Assembly: GCA_963733505.1 (NCBI GenBank)
Contig: CAVTDW010000025.1
Span: 62,001-126,000, forward strand
From: JALYXV01 sp963733505
GTDB lineage: Bacteria; Actinomycetota; Acidimicrobiia; Acidimicrobiales; Palsa-688
Reading direction: 5' to 3'
Length of the DNA: 64,000 nucleotides
In this document: positions 19,101 to 27,770 of the stretch, piece after piece
How positions within the stretch are numbered: position 1 is the stretch's first letter
How the letters are laid out: every line of letters starts with the position of its first letter
Position numbers and translations under genes: made by a program
Notes under the pieces: model-generated
Told to the model about the DNA's origin: nothing
Databases searched by the model: none
Seen by the model: the letters and a program-made list of their open reading frames with translations, nothing else

Positions 19101-19196
19101 TGCCCCCCGGGGCGGGGGTCGCCACGAACGATGAGATGGTGGCTGGGATCGGCTGGGCTCGCTCTTTCCTCCGACACTCACGGTTGATTCTCCTCA
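19101..19196 (+). repeat. Direct repeat R2
   Basis: Second copy of the repeat at 18817-18906, differing by small insertions and substitutions. The block CTCGCTCTTTCCTCCGACAC is identical in both. Its left end forms a nested hairpin (GACCCCC with GGGGGTC, GCCCC with GGGGC, 19093-19120). It begins 12 bp after hairpin element A. Confidence 0.8.
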
Positions 19197-19503
19197 TAGA
19201 AACCCCATCGCGGACCCACTAGTCGGGCGGCGGGGTCCTTACCGTGCCGGTCCGTGCGAGCCGTGGCCTCATCCGGCGCCGTTCGGGGTCGCCGGGCGGT
19301 CGAGTCACCAGGGCCCGTTGGCGGCGCCGGTGATTCGGCGCATCGGGCAGCCAAGCGGTCGACCACTCGGGGCTCCGAAGCACGGGTTGGGCCTTTACGG
19401 CACAGCTGGGTGCGGGACGCCGTAGCCCAGGAACAGACCTTCGCCCTCCTCGCAGCAGGTTGACGCCTTGCTCCACAGGTCCATCGTTAGGATCGCCTTG
19501 TTG

Positions 19504-21234
19504 ATGGCACCGCCCGGAGAAGACGTGGACCGCTACGACGTCGTCGTGGTCGGCAGCGGGTTCGGCGGCAGCGTCGCGGCGCTGCGACTGACGGAAAAGG
19601 GTTACCGGGTGGCGGTGCTCGAGGCCGGGCGCCGTTTCGACGAGACGTCCTATCCGAAGACGTCGTGGCAGGTTCGGTCGTTCTTCTGGGCGCCCCGGCT
19701 CGGTTGTTACGGGCTGCAGCGCATCTCGCTGCTGAAGGACGTCATGATCCTGTCGGGCGCGGGCGTCGGCGGCGGATCGCTGCTCTACGCCAACACGCTG
19801 TACGAGCCCCTGCCGCCGTTCTACGACGACCCGCAATGGCGCCATATCACCGACTGGCGCGACGAGCTGGCGCTGGCATACGACCAGGCGAAACGCATGC
19901 TGGGGGCGGTCGACAATCCGACCATGACGCCCTCCGACGAGGTCATGAAAGCAGTGGCGGAGGAGTTGGGGGTGGGGGACACGTTCCACCCCACTCCGGT
20001 GGGCGTGTTCTTCGGCGAGCCCGGCGTCGAGGTCGACGATCCCTATTTTGGCGGTGTCGGCCCGGCTCGGCGGGGTTGCATTGAGTGCGGCGAGTGCATG
20101 ACCGGGTGCCGCCATGGCGCCAAGAACACCTTGCTCAAGAACTACCTCTATCTGGCAGAGCAGGGCGGCGCCGTGGTGCGTGACCTCACGACCGTCGATG
20201 CCATCCGGCCCGCCAATGGAGGCGGCTACGAAGTGTCGACGTCGCGGACCGGTGGGCGCCGTCGAAGGGGCGGTGCCGGCGGGCGGACGTTCGTGGCTGA
20301 GCATGTCGTGCTGGCCGCGGGCACGATGGGGACCCAGCGGTTGTTGCACCGCATGCGCGACGACGGGCAGCTGCCCCGGCTGTCCGCCCGGTTGGGCGAG
20401 CTGACCAGGACCAACTCCGAGGCCATACTCGGCGCCCGGACCTTTCGGACCGGCGCCGACTTCACCAAGGGGGTGGCGATCACCTCGTCGTTTCATCCGA
20501 GCGAGGACACCCACGTCGAGCCGGTCCGCTACGGCAAGGGCAGCAATGCCATGGGTTTTCTCACCACGGCGCTCGCCGACGGCGATGGCCGCAACCGCCA
20601 ACTCACCTGGTTGCGGGAGATGGCCCGCCACCCCGTGACCATGGCGCGCAACGTGAGCCTGCGCCACTGGTCGGAGCAAACGATCATCGCCCTGGTCATG
20701 CAGACACGCGACAACTCCATCACCTGTTACACCAAGCCCAGCCGGTTGGGGGTCTTCGGCCGGCGCCGCCTGACGTCGAAACAGGGCCACGGCGACCCGA
20801 ACCCGACCTGGATCCCGGCCGGTCACGACGTGGTCCGGCGCATCGCCCGGCGCATCGGCGGCTTCGCCGGCGGCGGATGGAACGACGTCTTCAACATCCC
20901 GATGACGGCCCATTTTCTGGGCGGCGCCGTCATCGGTGACAGTCGCGACACCGGGGTGATCGACCCGTACCACCGGGTCTACGGCTACCCCGGACTGCAC
21001 ATCGTCGATGGCGCCGCGGTGTCGGCCAACCTCGGCGTGAATCCGTCGCTCACGATCACGGCCCAGGCGGAGCGGGCCATGTCGCTGTGGCCCAATAAGG
21101 GCGAAACCGACCCGCGTGCCGCTGCGGACGAACCGTATCGTCGGGTGGATCCTGTCGCGCCCCGCCACCCAATCGTTCCTGCCGGTGCGCCGGCCGCATT
21201 GCGACTCGGGCGGCGCGCCCCGTCAAATACCTAG
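19504..21234 (+). CDS. choD: GMC-type cholesterol oxidase-like flavoprotein (ChoD family)
   Basis: A 576-residue protein. VVVVGSGFGGSVAALRLTEKG binds FAD; LGCYGLQR, GAGVGGGSLLYANTLY, CIECGECMTGCRHGAKNTLLKNYL and YGYPGLHIVDGAAVSANLGVN follow the mycobacterial ChoD type closely. ChoD-like enzymes oxidise sterols or other alcohols; several mycobacterial members do not act on cholesterol efficiently, so the substrate is open. The four-Cys cluster is typical of this branch. TAGGAT at 19488-19493 is 7 nt before a TTG that precedes the ATG at 19504, so the transcript may be leaderless. Confidence 0.9.
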   Translation: MAPPGEDVDRYDVVVVGSGFGGSVAALRLTEKGYRVAVLEAGRRFDETSYPKTSWQVRSFFWAPRLGCYGLQRISLLKDVMILSGAGVGGGSLLYANTLYEPLPPFYDDPQWRHITDWRDELALAYDQAKRMLGAVDNPTMTPSDEVMKAVAEELGVGDTFHPTPVGVFFGEPGVEVDDPYFGGVGPARRGCIECGECMTGCRHGAKNTLLKNYLYLAEQGGAVVRDLTTVDAIRPANGGGYEVSTSRTGGRRRRGGAGGRTFVAEHVVLAAGTMGTQRLLHRMRDDGQLPRLSARLGELTRTNSEAILGARTFRTGADFTKGVAITSSFHPSEDTHVEPVRYGKGSNAMGFLTTALADGDGRNRQLTWLREMARHPVTMARNVSLRHWSEQTIIALVMQTRDNSITCYTKPSRLGVFGRRRLTSKQGHGDPNPTWIPAGHDVVRRIARRIGGFAGGGWNDVFNIPMTAHFLGGAVIGDSRDTGVIDPYHRVYGYPGLHIVDGAAVSANLGVNPSLTITAQAERAMSLWPNKGETDPRAAADEPYRRVDPVAPRHPIVPAGAPAALRLGRRAPSNT

Positions 21235-21291
21235 AAAGAAGTGACGGCACCGGTACCTTGGAGCTATGAAAAGGAATGAGATAGGGGCGCA

Positions 21292-22353
21292 GTGAGTGCT
21301 CGGCTGACGCTCGGCTTGGTTCTGGCTGCCGCCGCCACGCTGATTTTGGGGTTCCTCTCGCATACCGCGTTGCTGATCTACGTGTCGATTGCTTGCAGCG
21401 CCCTGGCGGCTGTGGGTTTGATCCTGTCGTCGAGGCGGAGGCGGGGAGCCTCCGGGCTCGACGAGGAGTTGGCCTGGCCGGCCTCGCTCGCGGCGCCCGA
21501 TGGCGAGGTTTTCGCCAGTGGCAACCGGGACCTGCCCGCGCCGCCGCCGCGCAGTCAAGTGGCGGTGGCCGCATCGTTGCCGCCCCGGCGGCGGACCGTC
21601 GGTTCCACCTTGACGATCCCGATGACCGCCGAACGGGTGGATACCGAACCCGACCCGGACGACGACGTTCTGGCGGATGACCGCCCCGGCCAACCGATCT
21701 GGAACGAAACGCAGCAACGGCCGCGCCCGCCCAAGCGGAACCCCGTGGTGTCGGACTGGATACAAGCCCCGCCGCCGCCTCCGAGGACCGTACCTGCACC
21801 CGTCGGGGCTGCGGCCAACGCGGGTGCAGCGGCTCGCGCCGCGGCTCGCTCGGTGGCACCCGCTCCCGCTATGGCGCCCCGCGCTCCTGCGCCTCGCTCG
21901 GTGGCGCCGGTTGCGCCTGCGGCCCGCTCGGCTGGCGAGGTGGCGCCGGTTGCGGCTGCGGCTCGTTCGGCTGCGCCGGCGCGCTCGGCTGTGCCGGTTC
22001 GCGCCGCGGTCGCGGTCTCTGATTCGCCGGCTCGGGCCGCTGCCCGCCCGCCCGTCGCTCGGCCCAACGTCCCTGCGGCCGCGGCGCCGGCGCCACCCGG
22101 GCCCGCGGAACGGCGAGGCGCGGCGCGTGGGCCCGCGGCAGGGGCGAGCCGAGGGCGCCTCGCTCCGGCACCGCCCGAGGAGTTCCCATTTCCGATCGAG
22201 GACTACGACGTCCTCCATGTGGCGGAGATCCTCCCGCTTCTCCCCGAGCTCGACGACAAGGAGCTGGTCGAAATCCTCCTCCGCGAACAGGGCGGAGCCA
22301 ACCGAGTCGCCATCATCAACCGGATCGATGCCCTCTTGGAGGGCGACGAGTAA
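21292..22353 (+). CDS. Membrane protein with long Ala/Pro linker and helical C-terminal domain
   Basis: A 353-residue protein starting at GTG 21292 with AGGGG upstream. Two membrane helices lie within residues 1-46, followed by a Pro/Ala/Arg-rich, low-complexity linker to about residue 290. The C-terminal 60 residues (DYDVLHVAEILPLLPELDD and LVEILLREQGG) form a compact helical domain. The layout suggests a membrane anchor holding a cytoplasmic interaction domain. The function is unknown. Confidence 0.65.
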   Translation: MSARLTLGLVLAAAATLILGFLSHTALLIYVSIACSALAAVGLILSSRRRRGASGLDEELAWPASLAAPDGEVFASGNRDLPAPPPRSQVAVAASLPPRRRTVGSTLTIPMTAERVDTEPDPDDDVLADDRPGQPIWNETQQRPRPPKRNPVVSDWIQAPPPPPRTVPAPVGAAANAGAAARAAARSVAPAPAMAPRAPAPRSVAPVAPAARSAGEVAPVAAAARSAAPARSAVPVRAAVAVSDSPARAAARPPVARPNVPAAAAPAPPGPAERRGAARGPAAGASRGRLAPAPPEEFPFPIEDYDVLHVAEILPLLPELDDKELVEILLREQGGANRVAIINRIDALLEGDE

Positions 22354-22404
22354 CCGCGCTGCTATTGCGCGTATCAGGGTCGCCGCCAATCACTCTCTCT
22401 TGCA

Positions 22405-22557
22405 ATGCGACGATTCAAGGCTCGCGACGCCGACAGCCCGGTCACACCGGGATGGATCGATTCCTTGCCCGACGGCGGTCCGGTGCGCATCGACGACAGC
22501 GTGCGAACAGCCGCCGAACTGGTGGCGCGGGCGGCCGAAACACAAACGGCCGCCTAG
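22405..22557 (+). CDS. 50-residue hypothetical protein
   Basis: A 50-residue frame starting MRRFKARDADSPVTPGW, ending in an Ala-rich amphipathic helix (TAAELVARAAETQ). Codon third positions are GC-rich, as in the neighbours. No Shine-Dalgarno is seen. A strong hairpin begins 11 bp after the stop, which supports an independent transcript. Confidence 0.4.
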   Translation: MRRFKARDADSPVTPGWIDSLPDGGPVRIDDSVRTAAELVARAAETQTAA

Positions 22558-22567
22558 CGGTTTCGCC

Positions 22568-22594
22568 CGCTGTCCGGTGCAGCTCCGGGCAGCG
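22568..22594 (+). terminator. Hairpin after the 50-residue gene
   Basis: CGCTGTCCGG (22568-22577) pairs with CCGGGCAGCG (22585-22594) over ten pairs with one G-U, loop of 7 nt. It has no T-run, as is common in high-GC actinobacteria. It separates the small gene from ppc. Confidence 0.5.
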
Positions 22595-22668
22595 TGAGGT
22601 GGCGAACCAGCATTAGTTCATCCGATCGTGATCTGCCCGTGACGGCGTTGTCGGCTACGAGCGGGACC

Positions 22669-25569
22669 ATGGAGGGTGTGAACGCGCCCGTCGGCACTGA
22701 ACTGGCCCCGGTCCCAGTGGCGCTCCCACCGGCGCCCGACTCGCCACCGGCACCCGACTCGCCACCGCCACCTCCGCCACCACCGCCACCCGCGCCGCTC
22801 GCGGCCGCCGCCGACCTCGGGCGGCTGGCCCGGCTGCTCGACGAGTCCCTCGTTCGTCAGGAGGGACCAGAACTGGCCGCACTCGTCCGCCAGGTGCGAG
22901 ACCTCACTGAACACTCCGTCGCGACCTCGTCCGAGGGCGAAACGGCAACCGCCCCACCCCTTGGCGGTGCCCCGGACCCGGCGTCGGACCTCCTCACGAT
23001 CCTGTCGAACTTGGATCTCGACACGTCGATCCGTCTGGTTCGGGCGTTCTCTGCCTTCTCCCGACTGGCCAACGTGGCCGAGCAGGTCGGCCAGGTCCTC
23101 GACCTGAGCGACCGCCGGGGCCATGGCCCGGGCGGGTGGCTCCGCCAGACGATCGACCGGGTGCAGGACGAAGGAGTCGCCGCGCCGATCCTTCACCGTG
23201 TGGTCGACAGCCTCGAGCTGCGACCGGTATTCACCGCCCACCCCACCGAAGCAGCCCGGCGTTCGATCCTCATGAAGTTGCGCCGGGTGGCGGAGTTGCT
23301 GGGCGACCGGTCGTACCCCGAAGACGCCGAGGATATCGGCACCGCCGACCGGAAGCTGGCCGAGGTAATCGACGCCATCTGGCAGACCGACGAACTGCGC
23401 CTCGACAAGCCCGAGCCGCGCGACGAGGCCGATTCGGTCATCTATTACCTGGTCGACCTGTTCCGCAACGTCATGCCCGACCTGCTCGAAGACCTGGACC
23501 GCGAGATGGCCCGGCTGGGCATCGAGCTGCCGAACGACGCCCGGCCGCTGCGGTTTGGGACGTGGGTCGCGGGTGACCGTGACGGCAATCCCTACGTGAC
23601 CGCCGAGGTCACCCTGAGCGTCCTGGCCATGCAGCGCGAGCAGGCGATGGGCCTGCTCGTGCCGCTGATCGAGGAGCTGTCGTGGCAGCTGAGCACATCG
23701 ACCCGGGTGGCGCCGGCATCGGAGGAGTTGCTGGCCAGCCTCGAGGACGACCGGCGCTACTTCCCTGAGGTCTACGAGCGCTTCGCCCGGTTGAACGCCG
23801 ACGAGCCCTACCGGCTGAAGTGCTTCTACATCCGCGAGCGACTCCACGAGACCCGCCGCCGGGCGCTCGCCGTGTCGGCCCACCAGCCCGGCCGCGACTA
23901 CCAGCAGCGCGCCGAGCTGCTGGCAGACCTGCAACTGATGGACACCTCACTCCGCCAGAACCGCGGTGAACTACTGGCCGACGGCGCCCTGCGCCGCGTC
24001 ATCCGCCTGGTGGCGACCATCGGCCTCGACCTGGCCACCATGGATGTCCGGGAACACTCGGCCCGCCACCACGCCGTGCTGGCCGACCTGTTCGACCGGG
24101 TGGGCGACCTCCCGGTGCTGTACGGGGCGTTGGAGCCCGACGAACGCACCGAGGTGCTGCTCGGCGAGTTGGCCAGCCGGCGTCCCCTCATCGGGCCGAC
24201 CACGGTGCTCGACGGCGCCGTGGCGCGCACCATGGACGCCTTTCACGCCATCCGCACGGCCATCGACCGCTTCGGCCCCGAGGTCATCGAGAGCTACATC
24301 GTGTCCATGACCAAGGGGGCCGACGACGTCTTGGCCGCGGTCGTGCTGGCGCGCGAAGCCGGCCTGATCGACGTACGGGGCGGGGGCGAGGGGGTCGCCA
24401 AGATCGGCTTCGTGCCGTTGTTCGAGACCGTCGAGGAGCTTCGTCGGGCGGGGGAGATCATGGATCGACTGCTCAGCAACTCCCTGTACCGCCGGGTGGT
24501 GTCACTTCGAGGCGACATCCAAGAGGTCATGCTCGGGTACTCCGACTCCAACAAGGACGCCGGCATCACCACGTCGCGCTGGGAGATTCACCGGGCCCAG
24601 CGCCAACTGCGCGACGTGGTCCAGCACCACGGTGTGGTGCTGCGGATCTCCCACGGCCGAGGCGGTTCGGTGAGCCGGGGCGGTGGCCCGACCCACGAAT
24701 CGATCCTGGCCCAGCCCTACGGCACCCTCGAAGGCCGCATCAAGGTGACCGAACAGGGCGAGGCCATCTCGGCCAAGTACGGGCTCCCCGGGCTGGCCCG
24801 GCACAACCTGGAGCTCGCCTTGGCGGCGGTCCTCGAAGCGTCGCTCCTGCACCGCCAGTCCCGGGTCGACCTGGATGTCCTGCGCCACTGGGACAATGCC
24901 ATGACCGGCGTTTCCGACGCCGCCTATGTCGCCTACCGTTCGCTGGTGGAGAGCCCCGGGCTGCTCGAGTATTTCCTCACCGCCACCCCGGTCAACGAGC
25001 TGGCGGCGCTCAACATCGGCTCCCGCCCGTCGACAAGACCGGAAGAGGGGGGACTGGGCGGCCTGCGGGCCATCCCGTGGGTGTTCGGCTGGAACCAGTC
25101 CCGCCAGATCGTGCCCGGATGGTTCGGCCTGGGCTCCGGACTGGCCGCGGCCCGCGCCGACGGGTGGGGGGACACCCTCGCCGAGATGTACCAGCAGTGG
25201 CACTTCTTTCGTTCGTTCGTGGCCAGCGTCGAGATGACCGTCGCCAAGACCGACATGGAAGTGGCGGCCCACTACGTTCGCACCCTGGTCGACCCGGTCC
25301 ACCAGCACCTGTTCGAAGTGATCAGGAACGAGCACGAGCTGACCAAGCGGGAGATCCTCCGCCTCACCGGCCACCAGCGCTTGGTCGAGGATCACCCCGA
25401 ACTGGAACAGGCCATCCGGGTGCGGCGCACCCACCTGGACCCGATCTGCTATCTCCAGGTGGCGCTGCTCGCCCGCCTGCGTGCCTCGAGCGAGCCGGAA
25501 CCACTCCTGCGCCGGGCCCTGCTGCTCACCGTCAACGGGGTGGCGTCGGGCCTGCGCAACACCGGCTAG
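22669..25569 (+). CDS. ppc: Phosphoenolpyruvate carboxylase
   Basis: A 966-residue protein. FTAHPTEAARRS contains the catalytic His; GDRDGNPYVT, MLGYSDSNKDAG, SHGRGGSVSRGGGP and KVTEQGE are PEPC signatures, and the C-terminus TVNGVASGLRNTG is the usual QxTG/RNTG end. It carboxylates phosphoenolpyruvate to oxaloacetate to refill the citric acid cycle. The N-terminal 50 residues are an unusual Pro-rich tail (PPPPPPPPPP) ahead of the conserved fold. The ATG at 22669 is chosen; a GTG at 22678 is too close to its purine stretch. Confidence 0.95.
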   Translation: MEGVNAPVGTELAPVPVALPPAPDSPPAPDSPPPPPPPPPPAPLAAAADLGRLARLLDESLVRQEGPELAALVRQVRDLTEHSVATSSEGETATAPPLGGAPDPASDLLTILSNLDLDTSIRLVRAFSAFSRLANVAEQVGQVLDLSDRRGHGPGGWLRQTIDRVQDEGVAAPILHRVVDSLELRPVFTAHPTEAARRSILMKLRRVAELLGDRSYPEDAEDIGTADRKLAEVIDAIWQTDELRLDKPEPRDEADSVIYYLVDLFRNVMPDLLEDLDREMARLGIELPNDARPLRFGTWVAGDRDGNPYVTAEVTLSVLAMQREQAMGLLVPLIEELSWQLSTSTRVAPASEELLASLEDDRRYFPEVYERFARLNADEPYRLKCFYIRERLHETRRRALAVSAHQPGRDYQQRAELLADLQLMDTSLRQNRGELLADGALRRVIRLVATIGLDLATMDVREHSARHHAVLADLFDRVGDLPVLYGALEPDERTEVLLGELASRRPLIGPTTVLDGAVARTMDAFHAIRTAIDRFGPEVIESYIVSMTKGADDVLAAVVLAREAGLIDVRGGGEGVAKIGFVPLFETVEELRRAGEIMDRLLSNSLYRRVVSLRGDIQEVMLGYSDSNKDAGITTSRWEIHRAQRQLRDVVQHHGVVLRISHGRGGSVSRGGGPTHESILAQPYGTLEGRIKVTEQGEAISAKYGLPGLARHNLELALAAVLEASLLHRQSRVDLDVLRHWDNAMTGVSDAAYVAYRSLVESPGLLEYFLTATPVNELAALNIGSRPSTRPEEGGLGGLRAIPWVFGWNQSRQIVPGWFGLGSGLAAARADGWGDTLAEMYQQWHFFRSFVASVEMTVAKTDMEVAAHYVRTLVDPVHQHLFEVIRNEHELTKREILRLTGHQRLVEDHPELEQAIRVRRTHLDPICYLQVALLARLRASSEPEPLLRRALLLTVNGVASGLRNTG

Positions 25570-25614
25570 CCGTCAGCCCCACACGACCTCCGCACGACCC
25601 GCACACGACTGGAC

Positions 25615-26115
25615 TCAGATCGTCCAGCCCTTTTCCTCGGCCAGCTGGAAGGTCAGTTCGATCAGGCGCTCGGGCGTCGCCATGAGCGCGAGGTAGGCGT
25701 CCTTCTCGTCGGGCTCCTCGGCCGTGGCGTCGGCCACCGCCCGGGTGAGCCCGGTCGAGCCGTGCACCAGCATTTCGGTGACGACTGCCATGGCGGACAG
25801 CAGGCTGGCGACCCACTCGACGCGCTCCTCGACGACGGGCTTCAACTCGGCCGAGACCTGCACACCGTCGAAGATGCGGTTCACCTGGCGCTTGAGTTCG
25901 GCATAGAACATCCGCGGGTCGTCACGTTCGAGGCGCGCCGTGACGAGCGCCCGGGCCGCTTCGGCCGCCTCCCGCGACACCGGTGACCCGGCGTCGAGCA
26001 TCAGCAGGTAGGTGAAGGGTCCCGCCGCCGGGTCTTCCTGCGGATCTTCGTCGGATTCCATCGCGCCGATTGTACGGCGCGTCACCGGAGCCTTCTCCGG
26101 ATCACTTTCGAACAA
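25615..26115 (-). CDS. Hypothetical protein, mostly helical
   Basis: A 166-residue protein. TTG 26115 is chosen because GGGAGG lies exactly 5 nt upstream; the internal ATG at 26061 has no ribosome site. The protein is Ala/Glu-rich and predominantly helical with no membrane segment or known motif. It is convergent with ppc and divergent from the small secreted peptide gene, 104 bp apart. Confidence 0.6.
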   Translation of the reverse strand: MFESDPEKAPVTRRTIGAMESDEDPQEDPAAGPFTYLLMLDAGSPVSREAAEAARALVTARLERDDPRMFYAELKRQVNRIFDGVQVSAELKPVVEERVEWVASLLSAMAVVTEMLVHGSTGLTRAVADATAEEPDEKDAYLALMATPERLIELTFQLAEEKGWTI

Positions 26116-26219
26116 AGAATCCTCCCTTCGAATAACCGAGTAATCCGGGGTGCGACGTGGTGCGAATACCTCACGGATCGAGGATGTCGATCACCAAAGG
26201 ATAAGGGAGAGAACCTACC

Positions 26220-26417
26220 ATGAAGAAGCTTATTGCCTCCGCAATGCTCGCCGGATTCATTTCCATCACGGGTGCAACCACCGCGCTGGCCGCTACCCAA
26301 TCGACGACCGCCCGGGCCGATGATTCGACCGGCGCCCCGGCCTACCAGCGGTGCCGTGCCGCCGGTGGCACCGACCACTTCTGCGGCGAGCTGGGCGGGT
26401 ACTGGTACTTCCAGTAG
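26220..26417 (+). CDS. Small secreted two-Cys peptide
   Basis: A 65-residue protein with a clear signal peptide (MKKLIASAMLAGFISITGATTALAA, split here only for description) and a mature part of about 40 residues. The mature peptide has CRAAGGTDHFC, two Cys that could form one disulfide, and an aromatic end GGYWYFQ. GGGAG lies 9-10 nt before the ATG. No known family is recognised. It could be a signal, cell-surface or antimicrobial-like peptide; none of these is shown. Confidence 0.6.
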   Translation: MKKLIASAMLAGFISITGATTALAATQSTTARADDSTGAPAYQRCRAAGGTDHFCGELGGYWYFQ

Positions 26418-26450
26418 CCAGGCGCCGGCTCAATGCCGGGTCGACGCCTG

Positions 26451-27212
26451 TCAACCCGGCTGGATCCGCACGATGAACGTACGCACCTCGGCCCGTTCCC
26501 CCTGCTCGCCGGCATAGATGCACGAAAGGGTGGCCGCCCCTACGCCCTGGGCGGCCACCCTGACGACGTGGCAGGGGGAATACCCGGGCTCGAACTGTTC
26601 GTCGACCACCTGCAGCAGCTCGCCGACCACTTCGAACCGCCAGGCGAATCCGGGGCGGGGGACCAGCGGCAGTCGGATCTCGAACGTCGACCCCGAAGAT
26701 GCGGTGAGGAACTTCAGCGACTGCTCGACCGCGCCCGGCGCCGCGCCCACTCCCGCCGTCGCGCCCGCGCCCGCCGCCACCGAGGCCGGGTCATCCCCGT
26801 CACCTCGAGCCGGGCGCTCCTCCAGCGCCGGATCATAGGTCAACGGTGGGGGAGAGGGGTCGTCGGATACCGAGATCCACCCGTCCTCTTCACGGACCTG
26901 ATAACAAGGCAAGAACCCAGGTCGCACCTTCCACATATTCTCAGGCGGGGTCTCACGACCAGGATGGATATTCTCACCCGACCGGGTGTCATACAGGTAT
27001 CCATGACGGGGGCACCGCAGCGTCCCGTCCCGGATGGTGGCCTCGTCCAACTCCGTGAACTGGTGCGGGCACACGGGCGCGAACGCCACGACCTCCCCCG
27101 ACGTCAGCCGGGCCACCAGCACGTGACCGTCGCCCACCCGGACTCGCCGGATCTGGGTTTCGATGCCCTCGGCCGCAACCAGCTCGGCGCTCGGCAGCCC
27201 AGCCGAGGGCAT
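26451..27212 (-). CDS. Rieske 2Fe-2S protein with C-terminal chagasin-like domain
   Basis: A 253-residue protein. CPH at residues 48-50 and CPRH at 67-70 give the C-x-H...C-x-x-H ligands of a Rieske iron-sulfur cluster, as in small ferredoxin-type Rieske proteins. After an Ala/Gly linker (residues 140-160) the last 90 residues (TFEIRLPLVPRPGFAWRFEV, then an all-beta pattern) resemble chagasin/I42 protease-inhibitor folds; this part is tentative. The start codon overlaps the MgtC stop (TGATG), so the two are coupled. No signal peptide is visible. Confidence 0.7.
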   Translation of the reverse strand: MPSAGLPSAELVAAEGIETQIRRVRVGDGHVLVARLTSGEVVAFAPVCPHQFTELDEATIRDGTLRCPRHGYLYDTRSGENIHPGRETPPENMWKVRPGFLPCYQVREEDGWISVSDDPSPPPLTYDPALEERPARGDGDDPASVAAGAGATAGVGAAPGAVEQSLKFLTASSGSTFEIRLPLVPRPGFAWRFEVVGELLQVVDEQFEPGYSPCHVVRVAAQGVGAATLSCIYAGEQGERAEVRTFIVRIQPG

Positions 27213-27685
27213 CAGTGCGGCGGGGGTAGCTCGTCGGTGCCCAACTCCAACCGGTCGTTCTTGAAGCGCGGGGCATAACTGCTGGCGTCCAGCCAGCGCA
27301 GGAAGGGGATGTGTTGCAGCTCCAACGTCAGCAGCAGCAGCACGGTCATGACGACCGCGAGCAGCAGATGGCCGAACCCCACCACGATGCCGATCCCGGC
27401 CGCGGCGAAGATCGTGGCCGCGGTCGTGACCCCGCGGATCACGCCCATGGAGCCGTGGAACACCACCCCGGCGCCGATGAACCCGATTCCCGTCACCACA
27501 CCCGCGATCGCCTGGGGCGACGATTTGGCCGCGACCGAGGTGATGGCGGCCGCCGCCGCCCCGACCATCGAGAACGTCCGATCACCTGCGACCGACCCTC
27601 GAAGCTGGCGTTCGAAGCCGAAGCAGTACGCCAGCACGAAGCCGACCACTATCCGAACCAGCAACGCCAGATCGCTGTGGGCCAC
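27212..27685 (-). CDS. MgtC/SapB family membrane protein
   Basis: A 157-residue protein with four membrane helices. GFVLAYCFGFERQLRG, the core RTFSMVGAAAAAITS, and GFIGAGVVFHGS with RGVTTAATIF are the MgtC/SapB signatures. Family members support growth under low magnesium or other stress; transport is not proven. The start is taken at GTG 27685. Its stop overlaps the Rieske gene start, and it is divergent from the crotonase gene. Confidence 0.85.
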   Translation of the reverse strand: MAHSDLALLVRIVVGFVLAYCFGFERQLRGSVAGDRTFSMVGAAAAAITSVAAKSSPQAIAGVVTGIGFIGAGVVFHGSMGVIRGVTTAATIFAAAGIGIVVGFGHLLLAVVMTVLLLLTLELQHIPFLRWLDASSYAPRFKNDRLELGTDELPPPH

Positions 27686-27770
27686 GACCCCAGTATTCCG
27701 GGCCGGCGTGACCCGCGGGCGGACCGTGCCCCTACCATGGCCCGCCGAGCACCCCGGGAGGCCTTTTCCC

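Larger units (their letters stand above)
18713..19500. other. Long intergenic region with repeats, no convincing gene
   Basis: A 788-bp gap between divergent ispD and the GMC oxidoreductase. It holds a pair of about 90-bp direct repeats (18817-18906 and 19101-19196), a 74-bp hairpin element (19016-19089) and a strong GC hairpin at 19093-19120. Short frames at 18899-19177 (minus) and 19254-19463 (plus) lack good starts and have odd composition. No tRNA was seen. The last 15 bp contain a TAGGAT box before the next gene. Confidence 0.7.

Noticed and set aside
18899..19463. Short frames in the ispD-choD gap
   Set aside because: They cover the repeats, have weak starts and atypical composition.
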